Shown in pieces: positions 1 to 7,706 of a stretch of 64,000 bases of DNA. Position 1 is the stretch's first letter, and each line of letters opens with the position of its first letter. The notes beneath the pieces are model-generated. The model worked only from the letters and a program-made list of their open reading frames with translations. It was not told where the DNA came from and did not search any database. This DNA is from Avibacterium volantium_A (GTDB lineage Bacteria > Pseudomonadota > Gammaproteobacteria > Enterobacterales > Pasteurellaceae). Made by a program: the position numbers and the translations under genes. The stretch covers positions 46,327 to 110,326 of the forward strand of contig NZ_JBMMGT010000003.1 in NCBI RefSeq assembly GCF_049366555.1, read 5' to 3'.

Positions 1-6
1 TAATCG

Positions 7-1023
7 ATGTATTCAGGTTTTCTTATCGGCCTATTGTTTGGCTTTTTGTTACAACGTGGGCAATTCTGTTTTGTGTCTGGCTTTCGGACGCTTTATACAC
101 AAAAAAATATCCGTTTTTTGACCGCACTTTTTATTGCCATATCGATTCAATCTGTGGGATTTTTTACCCTTGTGCAGTTTAATCTCATCACTATTCCTAC
201 AAGCCAGTTGCCTATTTTCGCCACGCTGTTAGGGGGATTGTTGTTTGGTATCGGAATGAGTTTGGCGAATTGCTGTGGTAGCGGTGCGTGGTTTCGTAGT
301 GCTGAAGGGGCAGTGGGGAGTTATTTGGCGTTGCTGAGTTTTGCCCTTACAATGGCGGCCACGCAATCGGGAATTTTAAAATATCAAATTAATGCCCTGT
401 TAGAAAATCCTATCTCGTTGGATAATATTTATCTCACCTTCAATCTTTCCCCTTGGATTTGCGTGATTTTGCTAATTTTTATTACTGCACTTTTGCTTTA
501 TTACTATATCAAACACCCGCGTTATCAATTTCCGCAAGAGCCTAGTGCCGCGTTGATTTTGCCTAAAATTTTTGCCCGCACTTGGCACCCTTTTATCACC
601 GCCGTTGCTATCGGATTGTTAGGCATTGTGGCGTGGTGGTTGAGTGCAAAAACAGGGCGAAATTTTGGTTTTGGCATTTCTGTGCCTTCTGCTAATGTGG
701 TGCAATATGTGGTAACAGGGCAGCAGCGTTACTGGAACTGGGGAACGCTTTTTGTGCTAGGCATTCCAGTGGGGGCGTTGCTAAGCGCTAAATTAGCAGG
801 CGAATTGCATTGGCGTTTTCCTGAGCCAAAAGGCGTGCTGCAACGGATTTTGGGCGGTGTCGTAATGGGCATTGGCGCCGCTTTAGCAGGTGGTTGTACC
901 GTAACCAATGCGTTAGTTTCCACCGCCTATTTTTCTTGGCAAGGCTGGCTGGCAACTTTGATGATTATGCTGGGTTGTTGGCTCACTTCTGCTGTTATCA
1001 AGCCCACAAAATGTGGCGTTTAA
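7..1023 (+). CDS. YeeE/YedE (TsuA-like) sulfur-compound transporter
   Basis: A polytopic inner-membrane protein of 338 residues, probably importing thiosulfate or a related sulfur compound. It keeps the three cysteine positions typical of the YeeE/YedE family: C21 in RGQFCF, C89/C90 in ANCCGSG and C297 in GGCTVTNAL. Repeated Gly-rich membrane segments flank them. A stop codon (TAA at 1-3) lies in frame just before the ATG, so the start is real although the ribosome site falls outside the window. The next gene, 21 bp downstream, is a secreted rhodanese, which supports sulfur uptake coupled to sulfur transfer. The substrate is inferred from the family. Confidence 0.85.
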   Translation: MYSGFLIGLLFGFLLQRGQFCFVSGFRTLYTQKNIRFLTALFIAISIQSVGFFTLVQFNLITIPTSQLPIFATLLGGLLFGIGMSLANCCGSGAWFRSAEGAVGSYLALLSFALTMAATQSGILKYQINALLENPISLDNIYLTFNLSPWICVILLIFITALLLYYYIKHPRYQFPQEPSAALILPKIFARTWHPFITAVAIGLLGIVAWWLSAKTGRNFGFGISVPSANVVQYVVTGQQRYWNWGTLFVLGIPVGALLSAKLAGELHWRFPEPKGVLQRILGGVVMGIGAALAGGCTVTNALVSTAYFSWQGWLATLMIMLGCWLTSAVIKPTKCGV

Positions 1024-1044
1024 CTCTAATCAAAAGGAAATCTT

Positions 1045-2421
1045 ATGAAAATGAAACCCATCTTATTGGCGGTCGCTGTGAGCGTGGCGTTGTCTGCTTG
1101 TGATGATCGCACGGTGAAAGTGATTGATACCCCTGAATTGCTCAAGCAGCTTGAGAATCCTGATTTTGTTATTGTGGATACAAGGCAAGACAGTTTATAT
1201 AACGGTTTCAAAGATAAAAACGCCACAAGGGGCGGACACATCAAAGGGGCAGTGCAATTTAGCTGTGATTGGATTGGCAATATTCAACCTGAAAAATTTG
1301 AATCCTTTGCCGCAGGGAAGGGGATTACCAAAGAAAAAAATCTGGTTTTTTATGATAGCAATGTCGACAATTTAGATTGCGTTACCGCCGAGTTCGCCGC
1401 AAAAGGCTACAAAGTTCATCGTTTTAACGATTTTATTAGCTATGCCAATGCGGATTATCCGTTAGAATCCTTTGCGAATTTCCAATATAGCGTTTCGCCA
1501 CAATGGGTGAATGCAGCATTAAAAGGCGAAAAACCAGAAACCTTAACCAATGACAAGGTAATGCTGTTTGAAGTGTCTTGGGGCAGTTTGGAAAATGCTA
1601 AATCTTACACCCAGCATATTGTGGGCGCTTATCATTTTAATACGGATTGGGTGGAAAACGATCCCGTATGGAATTTGTCTTCCCCTGACGTGATTGAGCA
1701 GAACTTGCTAAAAAATGGCATCACAAAAGACAAAACAGTGATTTTATATTCCGACAACCAGCTCGCCGCATACCGTATTTTCTGGGCGTTGAAATGGGCT
1801 GGCGTGGAAGATGTTCGCGTGCTAAACGGCAATCTTGGCACTTGGGTGGACGCAGGTTTACCAACGGAAACGCTGGTCAATATTCCGCAGCCTGAACGTC
1901 AATTTGGCACAAAAATTCCTGCCAATCCACACATTGATATTGCCACGCCGCAGCAGGTTATCGATGCGCAAAAACAAGGCTTAAAACTGATCAGTAACCG
2001 AGCGTGGGACGAATACACTGGCAAGATCAGCGGCTATGATTATATCCCCGGCAAAGGCGAACCGCAGGGCGCAATTTGGGGCTTTGCTGGCACGGATTCT
2101 TCCAACTTAGCGGATTATTACGATCCAGATAACACCTTGCGCAACCCAAATGAAATCTTTGCCTTATGGCAAACGCAAGGCATTCACAAAGGGGATAAAT
2201 TAGCGTTTTATTGTGGCACGGGCTGGCGTGCAGGCGTTTCTTGGTTTATCACCCAGCTGGCAGGTTGGCAAGATACGGCAATTTATGACGGCGGTTGGAA
2301 TGCGTGGCAAATGGACAGCAAATACCCTGTACAAAAAGGCGCACCCAATAACCAAAGCAAGCCAGATAGCCAAAATGATTTCGGCAAAGTGATGAAGAAA
2401 GGGAATTCTTGCAAAAGCTAG
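1045..2421 (+). CDS. multi-rhodanese sulfurtransferase lipoprotein (YnjE-like)
   Basis: An exported sulfurtransferase of 458 residues, close in size to three-domain rhodaneses such as E. coli YnjE. The N-terminus is a lipoprotein signal (lipobox LSAC, acylated Cys at residue 19), so it should be membrane-anchored in the periplasm. Three rhodanese-like modules span roughly residues 25-145, 160-275 and 300-430. Only the third has a catalytic loop, CGTGWR with the Cys at about residue 390; the first two lack the Cys and look structural. A good ribosome site (AAAAGGAA) precedes the ATG. It is probably co-transcribed with the transporter at 7-1023 and may handle sulfane sulfur for it (inference). 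Confidence 0.85.
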   Translation: MKMKPILLAVAVSVALSACDDRTVKVIDTPELLKQLENPDFVIVDTRQDSLYNGFKDKNATRGGHIKGAVQFSCDWIGNIQPEKFESFAAGKGITKEKNLVFYDSNVDNLDCVTAEFAAKGYKVHRFNDFISYANADYPLESFANFQYSVSPQWVNAALKGEKPETLTNDKVMLFEVSWGSLENAKSYTQHIVGAYHFNTDWVENDPVWNLSSPDVIEQNLLKNGITKDKTVILYSDNQLAAYRIFWALKWAGVEDVRVLNGNLGTWVDAGLPTETLVNIPQPERQFGTKIPANPHIDIATPQQVIDAQKQGLKLISNRAWDEYTGKISGYDYIPGKGEPQGAIWGFAGTDSSNLADYYDPDNTLRNPNEIFALWQTQGIHKGDKLAFYCGTGWRAGVSWFITQLAGWQDTAIYDGGWNAWQMDSKYPVQKGAPNNQSKPDSQNDFGKVMKKGNSCKS

Positions 2422-2430
2422 TAAAATAAA

Positions 2431-2459
2431 AAGGTTCAAAGTTTTAAACTTTGAACCTT
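2431..2459. terminator. bidirectional terminator between rhodanese gene and grcA
   Basis: Perfect inverted repeat with 14-bp arms (AAGGTTCAAAGTTT) and a single-base centre. Read on the minus strand it is followed by a T-rich run (TTTTATTTTAC), so it best terminates grcA. It also lies just past the rhodanese stop codon. Confidence 0.75.
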
Positions 2460-2481
2460 GGTCATTATAAGAGATAATTTA

Positions 2482-2865
2482 TTATAAACTTTCAGTGAAA
2501 GTACGAGTGATTACATCACGTTGTTGTTCCGGGGTTAATGAGTTGAAACGTACTGCATAACCAGAAACACGGATAGTTAATTGTGGATATTTTTCAGGGT
2601 TTTTCACCGCGTCTTCTAAAGTTTCACGGCGTAAAACGTTTACGTTTAAGTGCTGACCACCTTCCACTTTTACTGTTGGGGCAACATTTACTGGTAATTC
2701 ACGATATTCGATTTGACCAAGTTCGCTTACTGCTACGATTTGATCTTCTGCGAAATCACCTTTTGCACATAAACAACGTGCTTCACCTTTTTCACTGTCT
2801 AATAACCAAAATGAATTCAATAAGTTATCATTTGCAGCCTGAGTGATTTGGATACCTTTAATCAT
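2482..2865 (-). CDS. grcA: autonomous glycyl radical cofactor GrcA (YfiD)
   Basis: A 127-residue spare-part protein that replaces the oxygen-damaged C-terminal glycyl radical segment of pyruvate formate-lyase. The C-terminal half carries the glycyl-radical signature RVSGYAVRF. Length matches E. coli YfiD (127 residues). A strong ribosome site (TTAGGAG) precedes the ATG. The gene stands alone on the minus strand, with two FNR-like palindromes upstream at 2944-2957 and 2987-3000, so anaerobic induction is expected. Confidence 0.97.
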   Translation of the reverse strand: MIKGIQITQAANDNLLNSFWLLDSEKGEARCLCAKGDFAEDQIVAVSELGQIEYRELPVNVAPTVKVEGGQHLNVNVLRRETLEDAVKNPEKYPQLTIRVSGYAVRFNSLTPEQQRDVITRTFTESL

Positions 2866-2943
2866 AAGAACTCCTAAATTTGTTTGTTAATTAATCATAA
2901 GTTGGTAGGAATTTTATCAAAAAATTTGACCAATTCAATTATT

Positions 2944-2957
2944 TTGATATGGATCAG
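2944..2957. promoter_or_regulatory. promoter-proximal FNR-like box of grcA
   Basis: TTGATATGGATCAG matches the FNR consensus TTGAT-N4-ATCAA at 9 of 10 positions. It lies about 86 bp upstream of the grcA ATG. On the minus strand a -10-like sequence (TGATAAAAT, around 2911-2919) sits where a class II activated promoter would put it. Confidence 0.6.
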
Positions 2958-2986
2958 ATTGAATTTATCAAACAAAAATAGCGAAA

Positions 2987-3000
2987 TTGATACATATCAA
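2987..3000. promoter_or_regulatory. distal FNR box of grcA
   Basis: TTGATACATATCAA is a perfect match to TTGAT-N4-ATCAA. Its centre is 43 bp from the centre of the proximal box, about four helical turns. E. coli yfiD is also controlled by two FNR sites. The site is also 147 bp upstream of ung, but that gene is not a known FNR target. Confidence 0.7.
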
Positions 3001-3146
3001 AAATAAAATAAATTCATCATCTTAAATTTAACAATTGTTTAACATTTTTATAAAGATTGGTTAAACATTAAATTGGAATAGAGGCTGTTAATTTGAGGTG
3101 AGGTTATTTATAATCTTAGCCTAGGTTTAACGCTGAGGAAAACAAA

Positions 3147-3815
3147 ATGAAAACGTGGAAAGATGTGATTGGTGGCGAGAAAAGCCAGCCCTATTTTCAG
3201 CAAATCTTACAGCAAGTCCAGCGTGAAAAAGCGGCAGGCAAAATTGTCTATCCGCCGAGCAATGAGATTTTCAATGCCTTCAAATTAACCGAGTTTGATC
3301 AAGTGAAAGTGGTGATTTTAGGGCAAGATCCTTACCACGGGCCAAACCAAGCGCACGGTTTATCTTTTTCGGTGAAACCCGGTATTGCGCCGCCACCTTC
3401 GTTAGTCAATATTTATAAAGAATTAGCCAATGATGTGGGCTTTCAAATTCCTCAGCACGGTTATTTAGTGAGCTGGGCAGAACAAGGCGTGCTGCTGTTA
3501 AATACGGTTTTAACCGTGGAACAAGGCAAAGCCCATTCCCATTCAAACTTTGGTTGGGAAACTTTTACCGATCGGGTGATTTCCGCCTTAAATGAACAAC
3601 GCGAAAATCTTGTTTTTCTCTTATGGGGCAGCCACGCGCAGAAAAAAGGGCAATTTATTGACAGGCAAAAACATTGCGTGCTAACTGCGCCGCACCCTTC
3701 ACCCTTATCGGCACATCGCGGATTTCTCGGTTGTAAGCATTTTTCGCAAACGAACGCTTATTTACAACAGCATCAATTAGCGCCGATAGAATGGCAACTG
3801 CCCTTAACGCTTTAA
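3147..3815 (+). CDS. ung: uracil-DNA glycosylase
   Basis: Family 1 uracil-DNA glycosylase of 222 residues, which removes uracil from DNA to start base-excision repair. The water-activating motif GQDPYHG and the C-terminal DNA-intercalation loop HPSPLSAHRGF are both present. Length is normal for the family (E. coli 229). A ribosome site (GAGGAAAA) precedes the ATG, and a TATAAT at 3109-3114 may be its -10 box, though the -35 is poor. It is followed 21 bp later by yaaA. Confidence 0.97.
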   Translation: MKTWKDVIGGEKSQPYFQQILQQVQREKAAGKIVYPPSNEIFNAFKLTEFDQVKVVILGQDPYHGPNQAHGLSFSVKPGIAPPPSLVNIYKELANDVGFQIPQHGYLVSWAEQGVLLLNTVLTVEQGKAHSHSNFGWETFTDRVISALNEQRENLVFLLWGSHAQKKGQFIDRQKHCVLTAPHPSPLSAHRGFLGCKHFSQTNAYLQQHQLAPIEWQLPLTL

Positions 3816-3836
3816 AGAATTTATAAGGATTTCATT

Positions 3837-4613
3837 ATGTTAGCAATTATCTCTCCCGCCAAAACCCTTGATTTTGAAAGCGCGGTGGAAAAATTTGACG
3901 TTTCTCAGCCTGATTTAACGGAATATAGCGAGCAGCTGATTGAGATTTGTCGTCAGCTTGCGCCACACGATGTCGCCTCTTTAATGTCCATTAGCGATAA
4001 ATTAGCCGCATTAAATGTGGCGCGTTTTGCTGAGTGGAATCAGGATCACAATGAACAAAACGCGCGCCCTGCGATTTTTGCATTCAAAGGCGATGTTTAC
4101 ACGGGCTTAGATGCAGCGCATTTATCCCGTGATGATATTTTATTCGCCCAGCAGCACTTGAGAATGTTGTCGGGCTTATATGGTTTGCTACGTCCTTTGG
4201 ATTTAATGCAGCCTTATCGTTTAGAAATGGGAACAAAATTAGCCAACCCGAAAGGCAAGGATTTGTATCATTTTTGGGGCAATATTATCACCGCTGCGGT
4301 GCAACAAGCTTTGGATCAGCAAGGGGATAATGTGTTGGTCAATCTTGCCTCTGATGAATATTATAAATCCGTTAAGGAAAGTGAGCTGAAGGCGCATATT
4401 GTAAAGCCAGTCTTTTTGGATAATAAAAATGGCAAATATAAAGTGATCAGTTTTTATGCGAAAAAAGCACGTGGTTTAATGTGTCGCTACATCATTCAAA
4501 ATCGCCTCACTCAAGTGGAACAATTAAAAGATTTCGATCTCGGTGGCTACTGGTTTGATGCCACTTCATCAACAGACAAGGAATTCGTGTTTAAACGCGA
4601 TTTAAGTGAATAA
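3837..4613 (+). CDS. yaaA: peroxide stress protein YaaA
   Basis: YaaA (DUF328) family protein of 258 residues. The E. coli homologue limits free iron and so protects DNA from Fenton damage during peroxide stress. The N-terminus MLAIISPAKTLDFE, the segment GLYGLLRPLDLMQPYRLEMGTKL and the C-terminal KKARGLMCRYII are diagnostic. It lies after ung and one base before a lipoprotein gene that overlaps fieF, an iron exporter. That context suits an iron and oxidative-damage function. Confidence 0.95.
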   Translation: MLAIISPAKTLDFESAVEKFDVSQPDLTEYSEQLIEICRQLAPHDVASLMSISDKLAALNVARFAEWNQDHNEQNARPAIFAFKGDVYTGLDAAHLSRDDILFAQQHLRMLSGLYGLLRPLDLMQPYRLEMGTKLANPKGKDLYHFWGNIITAAVQQALDQQGDNVLVNLASDEYYKSVKESELKAHIVKPVFLDNKNGKYKVISFYAKKARGLMCRYIIQNRLTQVEQLKDFDLGGYWFDATSSTDKEFVFKRDLSE

Positions 4614-4614
4614 A

Positions 4615-5208
4615 ATGAAACAATGGATTGAAAGAAACCAAAGTGCGGTGCAAAAAATTGCCGTTTTTCTCACCGCACTTATTTTGACAGCTTGTAGCAC
4701 TTCACCGCAATTAGCGGTGTCTGAGGTAATTGACCACAGTGGGCAAAGCTATTATCTTGCTTCGCAACAAGATTTAGGCACTATTGCTCGTTACGTTTAT
4801 GTACCAAAAGGCGAAACTGCCGAACAGTGGCATAGCGCAATTGAACTATTGCAAGATAGAAATTGGCAGCAGCGAACCTTGGAGGAGCGCATTGCCTTGC
4901 GCAAACGGGTTTATCGAAATACTGGCGTAGAGCATTTTGATATTTATAGTAAAAAAAATGAGCTGTTTGCGTTTGTAATTTACGATCCGACTGAACAAAA
5001 TCCTGATTGGCAGGTGAACGTGGCGCGGGGTAAAGAGATTCCATTTTGCGGTTTTGTGCAATATCAATATTCCGTTAAAATTGCCAAAGATCGCAAATTA
5101 ATGAATATGAAACACAACCGCGTAATTCGTTATTTGAAGAAATATGTTGTGGATAAAGAAATGCAGAAATTAAACAATGGGAATTTCACTTGGGGCTGTA
5201 ATCCCTAA
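4615..5208 (+). CDS. putative lipoprotein coupled to yaaA and fieF
   Basis: A 197-residue protein I do not recognise by name. The lipoprotein signal ends with lipobox LTAC (Cys at residue 27), so it should be anchored in the envelope. The mature part has two Cys (near GFVQYQY and the C-terminal WGCNP) that could form a disulfide, and a basic stretch MKHNRVIRYLKKYV. I chose ATG 4615 over the in-frame GTG at 4606, which lies inside yaaA. The gene begins one base after the yaaA stop and overlaps the fieF ATG (TAATG), so translation is probably coupled. An inverted pair of uptake sequences lies within the signal-peptide codons (4641-4680). Confidence 0.7.
   Translation: MKQWIERNQSAVQKIAVFLTALILTACSTSPQLAVSEVIDHSGQSYYLASQQDLGTIARYVYVPKGETAEQWHSAIELLQDRNWQQRTLEERIALRKRVYRNTGVEHFDIYSKKNELFAFVIYDPTEQNPDWQVNVARGKEIPFCGFVQYQYSVKIAKDRKLMNMKHNRVIRYLKKYVVDKEMQKLNNGNFTWGCNP
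4641..4680. repeat. inverted pair of DNA uptake sequences inside a coding region
   Basis: AAGTGCGGTG at 4641-4650 and CACCGCACTT at 4671-4680 form a perfect 10-bp inverted repeat with a 20-nt loop. Such pairs usually sit between genes as terminators. This one lies wholly within codons 9-22 of the lipoprotein gene. No long T run follows directly. Confidence 0.8.
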
Positions 5209-6122
5209 TGCAAGAAGTCTATTCTAAACAGGTGAAACGGGCGGCAAATTGTGCCATTTTCACCGCGTTGCTGTTAATTTTAATCAAAGGTTTTGCGTGG
5301 TGGAAAACGGATTCCGTCAGTATGCTTGCGTCCATTACGGATTCTACGCTGGACTTATTAGCGTCTTTTATGAATATGCTGATCTTGCGTTTTGCCCTAA
5401 TGCCAGCGGATCACAACCATTCTTTTGGGCACGGCAAAGCGGAATCTCTTGCTTCGCTCATTCAAAGTGCGTTTATTTCTGGCAGTGCTATCTTTCTTTT
5501 ATTACAAGGGATTTACCGTTTAACTTCACCGCAGCCGTTAAATCAAACCTATCTCGGCATTATAGTTACGCTGTTTTCCATTGTGGCAACGTTGCTTCTG
5601 GTGCTGTATCAAAGCCATATCATCAAGCAAACCGATAGCCCTGCGATTAAGGCGGATCGCTTGCATTACCAGACAGATTTGCTGATGAATATTGCCATTT
5701 TATGCTCTTTAGGCTTGAGTTTATGGGGCGTGCTGTGGGCTGATGCAATTTTTGCTATTTTGATTGCCTTATATATTTTATGTAATGCGGCAAAAATGTT
5801 TTACGATGCTATTCAGTTATTGCTCGACCAAGCCTTGCCGCCAGAAGAAATTGCGCAAATTGAACAGGTGATTCAATCGCAGCCGAATATTTTAGGCTTT
5901 CACGATTTGCGTACACGCCGTTCAGGGGCAATTCGTTTTATTCAATTTCATTTGGAGCTTGATGATCACCTTTCTTTTGTAGAGGCGCATCAAATTACCG
6001 ATCATCTTGAACAGCGTTTACGCCAATGTTTTCCCCGTGTCGATATAGTAATTCATCACGAGCCTACCAGCGTGGTGCAGATTGAACAAGCTCAAGCTGA
6101 TAGCTTACAGCCAAATACTTAA
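5208..6122 (+). CDS. fieF: ferrous iron/zinc efflux pump FieF
   Basis: Cation diffusion facilitator of 304 residues that exports Fe2+/Zn2+ from the cytoplasm in exchange for protons. The transport-site residues D45, D49, H153 and D157 fall at the same numbers as in E. coli FieF. The DHNHSFGHGKAE loop and a C-terminal cytoplasmic domain with HHEP are present. The ATG overlaps the preceding lipoprotein stop by one base. As in E. coli, pfkA follows. Confidence 0.95.
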   Translation: MQEVYSKQVKRAANCAIFTALLLILIKGFAWWKTDSVSMLASITDSTLDLLASFMNMLILRFALMPADHNHSFGHGKAESLASLIQSAFISGSAIFLLLQGIYRLTSPQPLNQTYLGIIVTLFSIVATLLLVLYQSHIIKQTDSPAIKADRLHYQTDLLMNIAILCSLGLSLWGVLWADAIFAILIALYILCNAAKMFYDAIQLLLDQALPPEEIAQIEQVIQSQPNILGFHDLRTRRSGAIRFIQFHLELDDHLSFVEAHQITDHLEQRLRQCFPRVDIVIHHEPTSVVQIEQAQADSLQPNT

Positions 6123-6134
6123 CCTAAATCAAAA

Positions 6135-6150
6135 TGTGATAGAATTCACG
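6135..6150. promoter_or_regulatory. CRP-like site upstream of pfkA
   Basis: TGTGATAGAATTCACG matches TGTGA-N6-TCACA with only the last base changed. The flanks are AT-rich (AAAA before, AAAT after). It lies between fieF and pfkA, about 86 bp before the pfkA ATG, and points to catabolite control of glycolysis. Confidence 0.55.
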
Positions 6151-6235
6151 AAATTTTTCTAGAGCGGATTTCTCGAATAGTGTAAGCTACGCACAGTTTT
6201 TATATTATTAACTTTGAATAAAGGTATTAACGATT

Positions 6236-7201
6236 ATGATTAAAAAAATTGCCGTATTAACAAGTGGTGGTGATGCCCCAGGAATGAATGCTGCGATCCG
6301 TGGCGTGGTTCGTTCAGCCTTAGGTGAAGGCTTGGAAGTTTATGGTATCTATGATGGTTATCACGGGCTTTATCACAATAAAATCAAACAATTAACACGT
6401 TATAGCGTATCAGATATTATTAACCGCGGCGGAACATTCCTTGGTTCAGCACGTTTCCCAGAATTTAAAAAACCAGAAGTGCGGGCGAAATGTGCGGAAA
6501 TTTTACGTTCTCACGGTATTGATGCGCTCGTTGTTATCGGTGGGGACGGTTCTTATATGGGGGCAAAATTGCTTACCGAAGAACATGGCTTCCCTTGTGT
6601 GGGTATCCCCGGCACGATTGATAACGATGTAGCAGGAACAGACTACACCATCGGCTATCAAACCGCATTAGAAACGGCGGTAACGGCTATTGACCGTTTG
6701 CGTGATACCTCAAGTTCGCACCAACGTATTTCAATCGTGGAATTAATGGGCAGACATTGTAGCGACTTAACCATTTCAGCGGGGATTGCAGGTGGCTGTG
6801 AATACATCGTAGCGTCTGAAGTAGAATTTGACCGCGAAGCATTAATTCAACAAATCGAACGTAGTATTTTGAGAGGTAAACGCCACGCAATCATTGCAAT
6901 GACAGAGCATATTTGTGATGTGAATGAGTTAGCCAAAGAAATTGAAGCCCGTGTAAAACACGAAACTCGCGCAACCATTTTAGGGCATATCCAACGTGGT
7001 GGTACACCTTGTGCCTTTGACCGTATTTTAGCTTCTCGTATGGGTGTTTATGCGGTAGATCTGCTTTTACAAGGCAAAGGTGGTTACTGCGTGGGCATTC
7101 AAAACGAACAACTTGTTCATCACGATATTATTGACGCAATCAATAATATGCGCCGTGAATTTAAAGCTGACTGGCTCAAAATGGCAGCTCGTTTGGATTA
7201 A
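6236..7201 (+). CDS. pfkA: 6-phosphofructokinase
   Basis: ATP-dependent phosphofructokinase I of 321 residues, which makes fructose 1,6-bisphosphate in glycolysis. ATP-binding GGDGSYMGA, the catalytic GTIDNDVAGTDYT loop and the substrate/effector motifs ELMGRHCSDLT and GHIQRGGTPCAFDR are all intact. Length matches E. coli PfkA (320). It has its own leader after fieF, with a CRP-like site, and ends at a strong terminator shared with the convergent ndk. Confidence 0.98.
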   Translation: MIKKIAVLTSGGDAPGMNAAIRGVVRSALGEGLEVYGIYDGYHGLYHNKIKQLTRYSVSDIINRGGTFLGSARFPEFKKPEVRAKCAEILRSHGIDALVVIGGDGSYMGAKLLTEEHGFPCVGIPGTIDNDVAGTDYTIGYQTALETAVTAIDRLRDTSSSHQRISIVELMGRHCSDLTISAGIAGGCEYIVASEVEFDREALIQQIERSILRGKRHAIIAMTEHICDVNELAKEIEARVKHETRATILGHIQRGGTPCAFDRILASRMGVYAVDLLLQGKGGYCVGIQNEQLVHHDIIDAINNMRREFKADWLKMAARLD

Positions 7202-7224
7202 TTTTCTATTTTTTATGCTTATAA

Positions 7225-7252
7225 AAAAGAGCCAATTTTTATTGGCTCTTTT
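7225..7252. terminator. bidirectional terminator, pfkA / ndk
   Basis: Inverted repeat AAAAGAGCCAAT with a TTTT loop and its complement ATTGGCTCTTTT. The A and T flanks give a U tract in either direction between two convergent genes. Confidence 0.85.
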
Positions 7253-7271
7253 GCTTTAAAAAAGCACGAAA

Positions 7272-7697
7272 TTACTCTGCTCTTGGGCAAATTTCTTCGC
7301 CAGCAAAGAAATAAGCAATTTCACGGGCTGCACTTTCTGGGCTATCAGAGCCGTGAACACAGTTTTGTGTTTTGCTTAAAGCAAATTCTTTGCGCAATGT
7401 GCCTTCATCGGCTTCTTCTGGGTTGGTTTTGCCCATTAAAGTGCGGTAGTTTTTTATCGCATTTTCTTTTTCTAGCACAGAAACCACCACTGGCGCGGAA
7501 GTCATATATTTCACCAAATCATCAAAAAATGGCTTTCCTTGATGTTCTGCGTAAAACCCTTGTGCTTGCTCTTGAGTTAAATGCACCATTTTCATCGCGA
7601 TGATGCGAAACCCTTCACTTTCTAAGCGGTTGAGAATTTTGCCAATTAAATTACGCTCTACCGCATCAGGTTTAATAATGGATAATGTCCGTTCCAC
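7272..7697 (-). CDS. ndk: nucleoside diphosphate kinase
   Basis: Ndk of 141 residues, which balances NTP and dNTP pools by phosphate transfer through a phosphohistidine. The active site NCVHGSDS places the catalytic His at residue 115. The start is GTG, chosen because AGGAGG lies five bases upstream and the N-terminus MERTLSIIKPDAV matches the family. The gene starts 9 bp after the pepB stop, so the two are probably one transcript. Confidence 0.97.
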   Translation of the reverse strand: MERTLSIIKPDAVERNLIGKILNRLESEGFRIIAMKMVHLTQEQAQGFYAEHQGKPFFDDLVKYMTSAPVVVSVLEKENAIKNYRTLMGKTNPEEADEGTLRKEFALSKTQNCVHGSDSPESAAREIAYFFAGEEICPRAE

Positions 7698-7706
7698 GCG
7701 TTCCTC

